From the NCBI GenBank assembly GCA_027563935.2, contig CM050454.1, positions 666,501 through 730,500 on the forward strand: DNA of 64,000 nucleotides, in the 5' to 3' direction. Each line of letters begins with the position of its first letter. Position 1 is the stretch's first letter. The stretch is from Costus lasius. Taxonomy: Eukaryota > Streptophyta > Magnoliopsida > Zingiberales > Costaceae. This document shows positions 10,548-31,300 of the stretch, piece after piece. The notes under the pieces were generated by a model. The model saw nothing but the letters and a program-made list of their open reading frames with translations, had not been told where the DNA came from and did not search any database. A program made the position numbers and the translations under genes.

Positions 10548-11720
10548 TGTCACGCCCCGGTCTTAAGGTTCTCCGACGGAGCACTAGACCGGCATGAAAT
10601 CCCTAATCTCCGGGTGCAAAATCACCCCCAAATCAAAACAATCGGAAAACCCTAATCGTCGTTTGAAAATTCTTCCCCAAACCGAAAAGGATCGGAAAAT
10701 CCTAAATTCAAATTACCTCCGGTCAACATTGAAGTCAACTTTGATTTTGCCCCAACGTCAAAATCGAATGCCGAGTCACAATCACGCTCGCCGCTTCGCC
10801 GATTTCGGATTGCTGTGCTAACGTCACGCTGAAGTCAGCCGGGCAATTCGATTCTGTCGAATCCGGAATCGATTCACGCTCTGCTGTTCTGATACTTAGT
10901 CAAAATCGGAATCTCGCTTCGTCTTCTCCGCGGTGTCGTTCGGACGCTGTCTGCGCTCGGGGTCCGCCGGAGAGGGAAGGTGTCGACCGAGAGGGTTCAC
11001 ACCTCCTCTCAGCCGCTCGTCGTCGATCGGAACTCATCGGACTTCGTCACCGACCGTCGTTAATGAAGACTGGAAGGATCTCGCCGTAAACAGGGGTATA
11101 GAAGAGGAAAGCTTTATTACCCTATTTGAAGCTACAAAACCTCTCTCCTTACCCGACAACCCCTGCCGCCGGTTCCCACTCCCCTCCCTCGCCGGCCGTC
11201 ACCGGCTACAGTTTCTCCAATCGCTCGCTGGATTCCCTTATCGCTCTGCACTCGCTGGTCGAAGTCCTTGGTGGCGCCCCTACTCTCCTTCAGATCTCCC
11301 TGTCGGCGGCTGTATAGTGAGGATCCGCCGCCTCTCTAAGCTCCGCGTCGTGCATCGCCTCCCGTCTCCACGTCCGATTCCTGCGGAGAAGATGTCGCCG
11401 ACGACCTCTTTGCTGCGTTGCCCGCTCGAGACTCCTTGTGCTGTCCATCCGCTTCCGAGTAAACCGCCGGTATCCTCACGTCGCTATGCTCTTCCTTCCG
11501 CCATCCGCGTCTCCTGTTGTCAACGTGTCGTTCGCAATGCTCGGCGTCATCCGCGTCCGACGGAGGTGCTGCGGACGAACCTTGCGAAGACAGCACGCCC
11601 ACGCGTTCGCCCGATTTGGGTGTTGACTGCAGGTTGACCCCAAATCGGGCTCCGCTCCCGCGTATCTTATTTGGGTTGGAATTTGGGCTTGGGTCAGACC
11701 CACTTATCTAGGGCCTAACA
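10548..11720 (-). repeat. Full-length 5' LTR
   Basis: A 1173-bp LTR bounded by TGTCACGCC (plus strand) and GGGCCTAACA. On the minus strand it starts TGTTAGGCCC and ends GGGGCGTGACA. It contains short chance open frames only. Its U3 end lies about 230 bp upstream of the methyltransferase ATG and points away from that gene. Confidence 0.88.
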
Positions 11721-11725
11721 CTAAG
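11721..11725. other. Target-site duplication, right copy (CTAAG)
   Basis: Identical to 9168-9172. Confidence 0.85.
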
Positions 11726-11952
11726 TGCGCATACATTGGCATCTTATTCTCGATTATTGTGTCCGCGTAAAGATAACGGCCTGCACCCTCATAATAAATC
11801 CTGTGCGGGCCCACAACGTGATTTTTCGCTCTTTTTTTTTCTTTTTTCTTTTCACATCTGCTCACTATCAGTGGTTTAAAACAAGAAAGGCCAGCAGCTG
11901 GGACGACTTCAAAACAAGGCGGCGGCGTAAGCGGTGGCGGTGGTGGAATTAA

Positions 11953-12585
11953 ATGGTAATCGTCCGAGAAGTCGACGTCGCCGGCCACAAGCTCGTTATC
12001 CACGAGGGCCATGACGTCGTCGACCCCCTCTCCGGCTGCGCTCTCACCGGGTCCTGGCTCTGGGACTCCGCCGTCTACCTCGCCGAGTGGATCGCCGCTT
12101 CTGGCCTCGACCTCACCGGTGCCACCGTGCTCGAGCTTGGCGCCGGAACTGGCCTCCCGGGCCTCCTCGCCGCCGCCGTGGGCGCGGCGCGCGTGGTGCT
12201 TACCGACGTGGCCCTGCTCCTCCCGGAGCTCCGCGCTAGCGCGGAGGCGAACGGGTTCGGGGAACGAGTGGAGGTGCGGGAGCTCCGGTGGGGGGCCGCG
12301 GCAACGAAGGATGCGGCTCCGGGGGAGGCGGACGTGGTGCTGATGTCGGACGTGTTCTATGACGCGGAGGAGATGGGGGCGCTGGCGAGCGCAATGCGAG
12401 CGTCGTGGGGGGAGGGGACGACGGGGTGGGCGGCGTGCGAAATAAGGCCTGCCGTGGAGGAGTGCTTGGAGGCGCTGCGGCGGGAGGGGTTCGAGGTGGA
12501 GCAGGTGGAGGAGAGCGTTCGGCAGCTGCTGCGGGCGGAGGGTGAGACTTCGCTGTTTGCCGTGCATCGAATCCGGCAGCGCTGA
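11953..12585 (+). CDS. METTL21-like (class I SAM-dependent) protein methyltransferase
   Basis: An intronless 210-codon gene, length normal for this small family. The fold is a seven-beta-strand SAM-dependent methyltransferase of the family-16 lysine methyltransferases (METTL21/FAM86 group). Residues 33-45 (GSWLWDSAVYLAE) are the family's entry motif. VLELGAGTGLPG at 59-70 is the SAM-binding motif I, followed by the acidic LTD at 83-85. MSDVFYD at 131-137 is the DxxY-type catalytic loop used by protein lysine methyltransferases. The substrate cannot be read from sequence. The ATG at 11953 follows stops and matches the start of the conserved region. Coding GC is very high. The LTR retrotransposon ends about 230 bp upstream, so the natural promoter is short or was displaced. 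Confidence 0.88.
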   Translation: MVIVREVDVAGHKLVIHEGHDVVDPLSGCALTGSWLWDSAVYLAEWIAASGLDLTGATVLELGAGTGLPGLLAAAVGAARVVLTDVALLLPELRASAEANGFGERVEVRELRWGAAATKDAAPGEADVVLMSDVFYDAEEMGALASAMRASWGEGTTGWAACEIRPAVEECLEALRREGFEVEQVEESVRQLLRAEGETSLFAVHRIRQR

Positions 12586-15500
12586 AAGGGTGATGCCATG
12601 AGCTTGATTCTTTAATCATGCGATTTACTCCTCCACACCTTCTCGTTGAAAATTAATCAGCAAGAACTGTGTTTTTTTCATTCAAGTCTTGAATTTTGAA
12701 ATAATACAAGCTTGGAGATTTCTACCCAATGATCTTGAAGTTCTTCATTGAAAAGGATAAAGCAGCTTAAAGCTCAAGCAACATGTCCTTAATCGATTCT
12801 CTCTCTTTTTTTAATCATTTTAATCATCTCATTCTTTGTTCGTAGCTAAATAAAATTTAACTAAACTGAACGTAAGCTAAATCCGTATTAGATTGATCAA
12901 TTTGAAGTTTTGAACCAATTTGATTGCTTGAATTACAAAATATTTATCTTAACTTTCCAGGTGATTAGGTTAGTGATACTATAAGAGATCCAGAAGACAG
13001 GAGGGAGAGTTCTGATTTACCTTATTTTTACGATGTTATTAATGGACCACCTAACCCCATGGCAAAAATATTTATCCTAATTAAAACAGACTTTTATCTA
13101 TTAATGTGGATCCAACTCCCTAAACATAACATAACTTTGTTGTCGTATTAAGTTATTCCCTCAGCTGATTCAAACATCTGCAGGATCCACCAAAGTTGTT
13201 AACACATGACATTTTGGATCTCAACATATGCACACTTCTCAGTCTCTCCATTTGAAGCAATAAATTACAGCCTCTGACTTCACATATCTCTCTTGGAAGA
13301 TCAGCATCCTTTCAACAAAATACTTTTCAGTTGCACCTCAATAATCAGCCTGTACAGTATAAGAAACAAAGTTGATTTTAACAGCCAAAGCATCTAGTGT
13401 CTAGGACAACTGATTTTATTGCATGTAAGACAATGTCTATGTTGAGTTGAACTATTTCTCAATTGCATAAGAAATTGTGAAAGTCAACAATGAGACATGC
13501 AATTAAGTGGAGACAATCATACATGTTCGAATTTTTTAGACGCCAGTTGCTAAGGCTTTGCTTCAATGTAAAAGTTCTTCACATGGAAAATGTGAGAATT
13601 TAGTCAACTATCCAAGACCTTCGACCAGATTCTTTTGGGAGACAGATGCATGATTTCATAAACTAGATTTTTTTTCCTTTTTTTCTCTTATAAGAGATAA
13701 GAGGTAAGATCTATACTTAGACAGCGTAAAGCAAAAAGTTAATAAGAGGAGAAAAGTGCAGAGAGGAAGAAAGCCTTTTGCCTCCAACATGTAGTAATTC
13801 TTTACAACCAAGGTCACATAAATTTTTCTTGTTTGCTAAAAAAGGCTCATATGACTTTGAACTTAGCAAAGTAGCCAAGAAGGTCAAAGAAGTAACAAGC
13901 AGATGCACAAGGGAGGCAAGCCGTCTATGCTGGTGGAATCGACTTGCAAAGAGAAAAGGGTTGTAGTTCAGAGTTCTATATTCATATTTTTTTCATCTCC
14001 AATTGGACCTACTTGTTTAAAGATGACATATCCTACTTGTTATGTGCCATTTAAGGCATGATCTTAGTCGATTTTAGATCTTCAAATATCTTCTGCATAT
14101 TATCTAAATTCATCATAATTCCTAAATCACAGAAAATCCTGAGAACTGAAATGCTCTAAACTCGAGGGGGGAATCCAAGTTCAAGTTTGACTTCCCAACT
14201 ATCTGTGGTTGCTGCCTTGACTAATATTTACATTAAACTTGCACCTGAAACCTGAAAGTGTGCTAGCGTGTCACATCATTTGCATTGCACATCATAATAA
14301 TAGGAACATAGCATCTTAACTATTCAATGATTTTTTCAGATGTCGACACAAATATATCAATGAACTTCGGATCCCTCTAAGAAAGAAAATGTAGTGCACT
14401 TGAATACGCTCTATCAATAAATTACAATTTGTCTATGTTAAGGGGGAAAAAAACTAAAGTAGATGAGACGCTTCATTAAGGAAGAGAAGCTGATACAGAA
14501 CATCTATACTAGAATTGAATATTAAACGAGAAGACTAGATGAGTAAAAATGTATCATTTGGATTAGTAACTTGTGTTTAAATTTATGTGCCAATTCGGTG
14601 GCTCAGTAGATAAAGAATTTCATTATGACATGTAGCTCAAAGATATATCCTCCACCTCGACAAGGTGTCAGCTGATAAAAAACAAATCATGCAAGAAGAT
14701 AGATCTTTATTGAGCTAGATACAAGCAAAAATGAAAGTGAAATATTTTCCTAATCACATTCTTTGGAAGTGACATTAAGTTCAATACTAATAGTTTAGAA
14801 TACCATTGTGAAATATCTGATGAAACAAAATCAAACTGTGATAACTAACATGGCCACAAGAACTATTTGTAAGTGGAAAAGTAATATAGAATAAGATCCA
14901 ACTAATATGATTAAAAATATCTTTCCTTTCAAATCTGATACCATCTCAAATATAGAAAGCACAAAGGAAGGATGGCAGCGGAGAATATACAAGTAGGGAA
15001 TAGAATAGCCTGGGATGGCTGTAAACAGTGCATGAAAAACAGAAATCTTGGCAAATAGATACTTGAGATGCCATTAGATCAAGTATACATGTGGAAGCTG
15101 GAGCAGCTAGGATGACACTCTACACAGTAAGGTATGATAATAAAAGCTTTTTAGTTCATTACAAAGTTTGAAATTTCAGTCCAAACCATCCAAAATTTTT
15201 AGTTTGTACTAGTATGGGTCTAGTTTTACTATAGCACTGTGTCGGTAAAGTCGGTTTCATATACCGATTCAGACCAATTTTTTAAACCTTGGTTCATTAT
15301 GCTAGTGCAATAGCTTAATAGATATTAGCAGTTAAATTGAAGAACACTACAAAGGTGTTCAAAGAATGCCAAAAGCAAGTTGCAAATTATGTTGGAGAAG
15401 CTACAATGTTGAGGTATTTCCATAAAGTTGTATATGGTAAGCAAATTTAGAGAGCAAAAAACTTCATCATGCAATATAAAGATATGTAAATTTTGCATCT

Positions 15501-16302
15501 AAAATCTATATTTTATGTAATCAATATAAAACAATGTAAAGGGACAAATTTTTTGCCTAAAATTTAAATATATCTAATCAATATAAAACAATTAAGTATC
15601 AAATAAACATCAACCTGCATATGAATTTAAGCTTTTCAGTGTCCAGCTCTTTCTCAGATCCTATTGAACAGAGGTTCTTGTTTAGAACTTTTTGCAGCTA
15701 ACTTCACATTTTCTTATTCAATATCATTCTCAATTTCTCAACTATAGTTGAACAATTAGACATTCCATGGCCATTTTTTCTTTATTTAACATCTGATATA
15801 CATAAAGAAAACTATTATTCTTCCATTTAGCAAAGTTCCACTCAGGCTATTATTCTTTGTTACTGGACTTTTTGGTAGCCTAAATGGTAAAGAGTTTAGA
15901 CAATGGAATGAAGTCCCGCATTCAGCACTTGCCTCATTACATAAATTACGAAAAAAAAAAGGTCTACTATGGACTATGGACAAATGCTCTCAATGTCATC
16001 TCGCTACAACCCCTCCTCCTCGACCTTGAGTTACAATAAGTGAGGAAAACTAAATGACCATGCTAACTAAAAGGTAGAAAACTTCTAACAGAATGATAAA
16101 GATACAAAGTATATAGTATTTATTATCATCTTCGTCAGTCTTCTCAAACGAAAGCAAGAATTTTCTTCAATACAAGTTAATATCAGAAAAAGGGTAAAAC
16201 GTATTACCGTTGCTAATGAAACATACACACCAAAAGTAAAGCGAATTTTTTTCGTCTGGTAGAGATGGATAGCAGAACCTTGAGCTAGAATCAGATGGGA
16301 GC
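12586..16302. other. AT-rich spacer, no gene recognised
   Basis: No convincing exon. A SINE-like piece lies near 15870-15961: a box-A-like TAGCCTAAATGG about 80 bases before a run of ten A. An ACCG-type repeat end (AAACCTTGG, about 15283-15295) belongs to the dispersed family seen at 1-70. The bases just left of 16303 are the 3' region of the bTHX gene. Confidence 0.45.
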
Positions 16303-16588
16303 TCAGATGAGCTTGAAGGGCAGGGGCCAGGGGGTGGACCTGGGCACCTCGACCCGGTCCTTGATCCGCTGGATCTTATCCTTCTGCTTTCCCCGTGCGT
16401 TGCCGAACGACCCCTTGAATCTCTTCCCCCGCTTTGTCTTCTTGTCCCCCGCGGCCGCACGGCACAACGAACCCCACCTCAGCCGGCGCGTCCAACGATG
16501 CAGCGGACGGAATGGATGAGAAGGAGCGGACTGCCGGCTGCTCCACCAGCCGCCGCATCGCCGCCCTCGCCACCCACCGCATCGCCAT
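16303..16588 (-). pseudogene. Mitochondrial small-subunit ribosomal protein bTHX (bTHXm), single-base frameshift
   Basis: The gene starts at an ATG at 16588 (MAMRWVARAAMRRLVEQ, an Arg-rich amphipathic presequence). It ends with the hallmark bTHX tail, KTKRGKRFKGSFGNARGK then RIKDRVEVPRSTPWPLPFKL, stop at 16303-16305. The two halves lie in different frames that meet at a run of five G (plus strand CCCCC, 16446-16450), where four would keep the frame. The total of 286 nt is one more than 95 codons. Both halves are otherwise intact, so the change is very recent, a sequencing or assembly error in a homopolymer, or an allele. The bTHX protein is a tiny basic component at the head of the 30S-type mitoribosomal subunit. 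Confidence 0.88.
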
Positions 16589-17121
16589 ATAGCCTGCTCA
16601 CTGATAGTCACGGCCGTCAGAAGTGGTTTACAGGACGCTAAGCAGAAGATCCAAAACCCTCGTCCCCTGTTCCTTTCTTTTATGAAAGCCACCAACAATT
16701 TTTAAATATATAACAATGCCAAGTATACGGCTATATGAATCATGACAATACATTTTTTACAAACGTAGGGGGGTAATTGCAAATAGATTTTTAGAATATT
16801 CCAACAAATAAGATTGGTAAATAAAATATATAGAAACTAGAGAATTAGTATTTTTGTATTTCATTTTTTTGGTGTGTAATAATCTGACTTAATTATGCAT
16901 GTAAAAACGTTATAAATGTATATATGTTACCATAATAAACTCACTTATGACTTAAAAATAATTAAATATTATAAATATATTAACCCCATAATAAATATGA
17001 TATACAATAATAAAAAATTATTAAATAAATAAAAAATAAGTTTAACTTAATGGGTTATATATTATATTAACACAACCTATTTATGCCCAAAACGGTTCTT
17101 CCTTGTGATAGGCACTTCGTT
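16589..17121. other. AT-rich upstream region of the bTHX gene
   Basis: Contains the promoter side of the minus-strand bTHX gene and a strongly AT-rich stretch (16700-17080) with many ATAAATA and TTAAATA words. No exon seen. Confidence 0.5.
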
Positions 17122-18358
17122 TGTCACGCTCCCGTCGAATCGACTCTAAACCGGCGCTTAACTGATGTCTTAGGGCTATCCGGCGAAGCACCAGAGCATG
17201 AACTCGCTAGGGTTTCTGGACAAAATCTCACCCCGAACCAAAACCCTAACTTCCCCGCTCAACTTGTACCCCCAAATTACAATTCTCATGGAAGAAACCC
17301 TAAACCTAATTTCGAAATCCGGAAAGATTAGAACCTTAATCAAAAGTCAAACCTAAATGTTGACCAGACCTTCGCCCAAATCAATTCGGATGCTGACGTC
17401 AGCCCCCGACTTTGCCGCTCTGTGTCGCGCCGATTGATTCTGACGCTCAATTTCGTTTCGCGTCGCGCCGCTCGCCTCTTCGCCTCCGATTTTGACTCTA
17501 GTCAAAATCGGAAGGCGTTGCCGTCTTCGTCGTTACGCACGCCTGCTGCAGCGCTCGTCCGCGGCCCACGTTGCTTCAGCCACCGAATGCCGCTGCGCCT
17601 ACGATCTCGTTGAGGAGGAGATGTGCCGGAAGGGAAGCGCCACCTTGTCCCAACTTTCGGCCACTGGTTAGCAGCCGCCTGGCGTCGTGATCGTCGTCGT
17701 GAACCAGAAAACAAGGGAGAGAATACTAGTCGAAGAAGATAACCAGACGTGGGGAAAAGCTTCACTTCTATCTCAAATAGCAAGTTACAAAAAACCCTCT
17801 CCTATTTCTCTCTCTCTCTCCTCTCACCGGCAGCGTCGCTTGCCGCCGTTTACAGAGACTCGCGACGCTCTCTCTCGGATCACCCGCTGCAGATGCTATC
17901 GTACTCCTCCTCCTTCTCTGATCGCTCCAGAACTCGATGATCTTTGATGCCTTCGCATCCGCCTCCTTATAACGAGAGGAGCCGCCGCCTTGCTCCTTCA
18001 TGCCCGAGTCTTCAGCTCCGTTTGCAGCCGCCATCGACTGTGTCTTCTGTCGATGCTTCGTCCCCGCCACGAGAGTCGGCGTCCGAGTCTCCCGTTCCGC
18101 TCCCGTTTTGCCAGTGCCACCTCCGTCTCCTTCAAATCGAGCACGCGTCCGATCCCTCCGCGAAGCTCGACACCGCCTCATCGTCAGCTCTGCGAAGCTC
18201 GCGTCCGAAGTAATCGCGCCCCGCGTATCCGCTTTCCGATTTCAGGGTTGACCGCAATGTCGATCCTGATTTCGGGTTTGATCGTCGCATGGGTTTGGTT
18301 TTGAGCTTGGGCAGTCCCACCCTCCTTTGCGCTAAACCGGAGAGCCCAGGGCCTAACA
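17122..18358 (-). mobile_element. Solo LTR related to the 9173-11720 element
   Basis: Begins TGTCACGCTCCCG and ends CCCAGGGCCTAACA on the plus strand, the same termini as the LTR at 10548-11720. Length is 1237 bp with similar internal order, including repeated AAACCCTAA text near the left end. Flanking pentamers are TCGTT (17117-17121) and CCGTT (18359-18363), a target duplication with one mismatch. No internal region is present, so this is a solo LTR formed by LTR-LTR recombination. It is clearly diverged from the other LTR, so it belongs to a relative or an older insertion. Short frames inside are not genes. Confidence 0.82.
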
Positions 18359-18878
18359 CCGTTGGTCCTGTTGGGAATTGGGATCTTCTGCAACTCAAAT
18401 TCTATTTATTATTATCCAAAAGCTCAGGACTTTGCCACGTAAATTTTTGTATACTAAAGAAAGTTAATTTAGTATGACACTATTTATATTGTTTTTAATA
18501 ATTGCTTTATTATTTTCCAAAATCTCAGGACTTTGCCACGTAATTTTTTGTGCAACAAGATTGTTGAACATGACAACTAATTATATTTTTTAAAAAATTA
18601 TATTTAAAGTTTATGTTTTATTTTTTTTTTCAATTATATTATGCCCAACTCAATATTTTCGCATGATTGGACTCTACGAATTAATATTGCATTTGGATTT
18701 TGGAGAGGATCCTCGCCCGCCGGGTTTTCTGTTCGTGCACGGTAGCCCGAGGAGGCGCGGAAAAAATTTATCGTGCCGCAAGAGGCGAACGCCAAAGAGG
18801 GTTCGATCGGACGGAGACGACGACGCCAAGGGGAGGAAAGTCGACCTGAGCTAGGCGTGCGAGGCGGTGCGCTGCCTG
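18359..18878 (+). promoter_or_regulatory. Upstream region of the PHAF1-like gene with a 101-bp imperfect duplication
   Basis: CTCAGGACTTTGCCACG occurs at 18423 and 18524 with similar flanks, an imperfect tandem repeat of about 101 bp. The bases from about 18700 onward are GC-rich and probably 5' UTR. The solo LTR ends about 520 bp before the ATG. Confidence 0.45.
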
Positions 18879-28342
<9,464 letters not shown>

Positions 28343-31300
28343 GGTACGTTTTAGATTATTTACACAATTGACCTCATTGTTTAGTTACTATCACAGTGCT
28401 TTGCAGCTTGCTAGTAGTCCCCTTCTGCACTCTAATTTATTCTTGGAATTATCCCAGATTTTTCTAACAAATTAACTAGAGATTGTTTCCTCCAGTATGT
28501 TGATTGGCGTAGTTAAAGAGTTGTACCTGCTACGATATGTATTTACCATGGTCTCCATATACATGTGAATATATAAAATTCCTTTTGCATATAATACTTA
28601 GTCTCCTATTTTTCCATAATTATCTTTGTCATGACTAAAGAAACGATTAAAATAATAATGCTTCACTTTGACTAGTGATATTGCATTCTAACATAGACTC
28701 GATAGCAACCTACTAATGCGACTTTGTAACTATCTACTATAGCCTGATATTAGTAAGTTCCTTCCATTATCTGGTTATCCTCTGCTATGAAGAAATTTAC
28801 TATGACTCGAGTTTCTCATTCCAAGATGAGATGATTGTTCAACACAAACAAGTGTATGTACGTGTATGAACTTTATACAATAATAATAAAGTGACAACTA
28901 GGTACTAAGAAGTGATTTGGTAACTATAATGGCTGCCTCTACTACAGCACAATATCAAATAAGTTTGGGAAAAATGCAGGCTGTTGTACTTGATTTAAAT
29001 TGCTGAATTTGATGATTGTTAATAGTCAATATATTATTACATTTCACTATACTTGTTATTATCGAGTTTCAATAAATTTTCACTTTGTCTTCATCATCAA
29101 AAGTTCTATTCAACCTGAGAAATAGGGACCCAATACTTGTACTTCCAACATTTGAAGAATGAGCTATTAGTTTGCTGCATAAAACGATTTGCAAAATATT
29201 TAATAATTGTAGAGAAAACAACCCAATTTGTAATGCACAATAAGTTGAAACTTGAAAGATAGGGATTATAGTATGGCACGACACTTCGTTTTGGATATCC
29301 ATTTGTTAAATCACAACGATTTACTACCCCTTTGAAATAACCAAATTGACAAGAGTGAAATTCTTCAACATGTCTAAACGTACAATTTCTTGACACTCGC
29401 GGTAAAATTTTTCATTTGATTATATACTTTTCGCAGTTTCTGTAACTAATTCTATGTATACTTTCTTTCTATTTTTCCCTGCTATTTTAAATTCTTTTCT
29501 TATCTTACAACACGTTTTTTTTTTCTCTTCCCTCCTCTCCTAGGAAAAATAATTAACTTTTGAGGGTTGTTTTGTCTTTTTAACCCTCCTTTCTTCTCTT
29601 CCTTCTTTAAAATTCTTTTTTAGTTTGCCTTTCTTCATAACCCATTTTACTTTTACCCAATGTAAGATATGCTTGCCAGATAAATAACTTCATATTGCCT
29701 TTGACAAGCCATGCATATAGCTTTGTCATTTTTGTACTGCGTATATGGTCTACATCTGTCTTGTGGAATTAAAATTTTTTTTTTCTGTTATTATGATCTG
29801 TATGATGTTATAATATGAAAAAAAAGGAGTGGGATTTTGCAAAAGAGGCTCTTGATAATGCGTCCCTATTAAATACAGCTGCAAAATTTTCTTATTTATG
29901 CAAAACTAGATCTTTACATTTATATCCATAATTTTGGATTTCTATTCATTTGATGCTTTGTTTTTGAAGTGTTTATTTATTGTTACTGCTGGTGCGTCAC
30001 TGTTTTGTTAACTTCATTTTGATGTTTACTAATTCACCAATTTTCTTATGGATATAATTTTTGTGCTTGTGTATAACAGGCTGGGTGGTTGTGTTATTCT
30101 TAATGGAAGGATAGCCCGTCAATGACGTGGATTTGCTTGGGGGAGGGGGTGTACAATGTATAGTTTGTACATTTCATGTTATTTGTTACTCATGCTCTGT
30201 AATTGTCTGTAAATAAATGGAGCTATGGTGGGAAAAAAAATTGTCTTCTGGCTTTTCTGTTGGTCAGCCAATTCATGTAGAGGCCGAAGTTGGTGAAAGG
30301 TTAGATTTGACAGAAAACGTGGAGTATGAACGCTCATTGGAACGAGGGTGAAAAATAGTGAAATAAAATATCTAAAATATGAAAACCATGGACTCAAACT
30401 AGAAACTAGAAATAATTATGACAAGATGTAAATATGCGACGGATAAATTATTTTAAGCAATAAAAATAAAATTCGTATGATTTGGAAATTTTGCTGTGAG
30501 AGCAAAGTTCATGTTTCATTTGCAGATGGGTGGCAGAAGTTGATCCATGTGAGCAAGATGACAGTAGGGAAATGAAGGGAAAAGCTACAAGTTTACTTTG
30601 CCTAGCATCTTTCACCATCGATTCCATCTCTCCTGCAAATGTTGGTAGGAAAATCACTCAACAGTATGATTTTGAGTATGAAGAATATACCTTGAAAAAT
30701 TACTCAGTTTCATTCATTATCACAAGTCATTAGAATACCATTTAATTATATTCACAAGATATTAGCGTAAGAGGTGGTAACAAAATGATACAGTAGTGGC
30801 TCCTTAAGCTCTAGTCATCCTTTTTTTTTTCTTGACTTCTCTCATCTTCAAATTCTAGACCTACTTACCTTTTTATTGGTGCTCTTGGAGTACAATTTCA
30901 TGATCATTGATACTCTTGTAAGTTGTAAGGATGATAGGCTACTGGTTCTTTAAAAACTTAGCCGTCAATCATTTTTTTTGTCAATTTATATCTTTCTAAT
31001 CTTTTCTTTCTCAAAATTAAAATAGGCATTATTATCATCCTTATCATTGGCATCCTCCTTGAATCTTGGCCACTAATACATTAAGCACTCTAGCTAGTTT
31101 CTTGCAATCTTAAACACTATCTTGATAACACTTGTCTGTCTCATGGATAAGCATTGATTTTACCAACACATAATGTTTAGTCTATTTTTGTTTCTTTATA
31201 AGCTCTAGGTTTATGTGGAAGACAACACCTAGGTCTTTGGACGATACTTTCTGTTTTTTTATAAGTATTTTTAATTTCTGACTTTTAATCTCCAAGTGTG

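Larger units (their letters stand above)
9173..11720 (-). mobile_element. Internally deleted LTR retrotransposon (gag remnant, no pol)
   Basis: The element is flanked by identical 5-bp duplications. In minus orientation the order is full 5' LTR (10548-11720), primer-binding site (10532-10545), gag remnant (10516 down to 9449), then a 3' LTR fragment (9173 to about 9494). Both termini are TG...CA. Pol and most of the 3' LTR are missing, but the outer end of the 3' LTR and the target duplication survive. The loss was therefore a deletion inside the element after insertion or during reverse transcription. The gag type suggests Ty3-like affinity, but no RT is left to prove it. Confidence 0.88.

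Noticed and set aside
10933..11637. A 234-codon open frame on the plus strand
   Set aside because: Lies wholly inside the LTR, antisense to the element, with Pro/Arg/Ser-rich compositional content and no domain.
11704..12619. Long minus-strand frames over the methyltransferase gene
   Set aside because: Antisense shadows of a GC-rich gene; Pro/Arg/His-rich and without motifs.
15870..15961. SINE with a pol III box A and A tail
   Set aside because: Box A and the A run are present, but box B is poor and flanking duplications are not clear; kept only as a note in the spacer entry.
17422..18304. Cluster of small open frames
   Set aside because: All inside the solo LTR and without recognisable domains.
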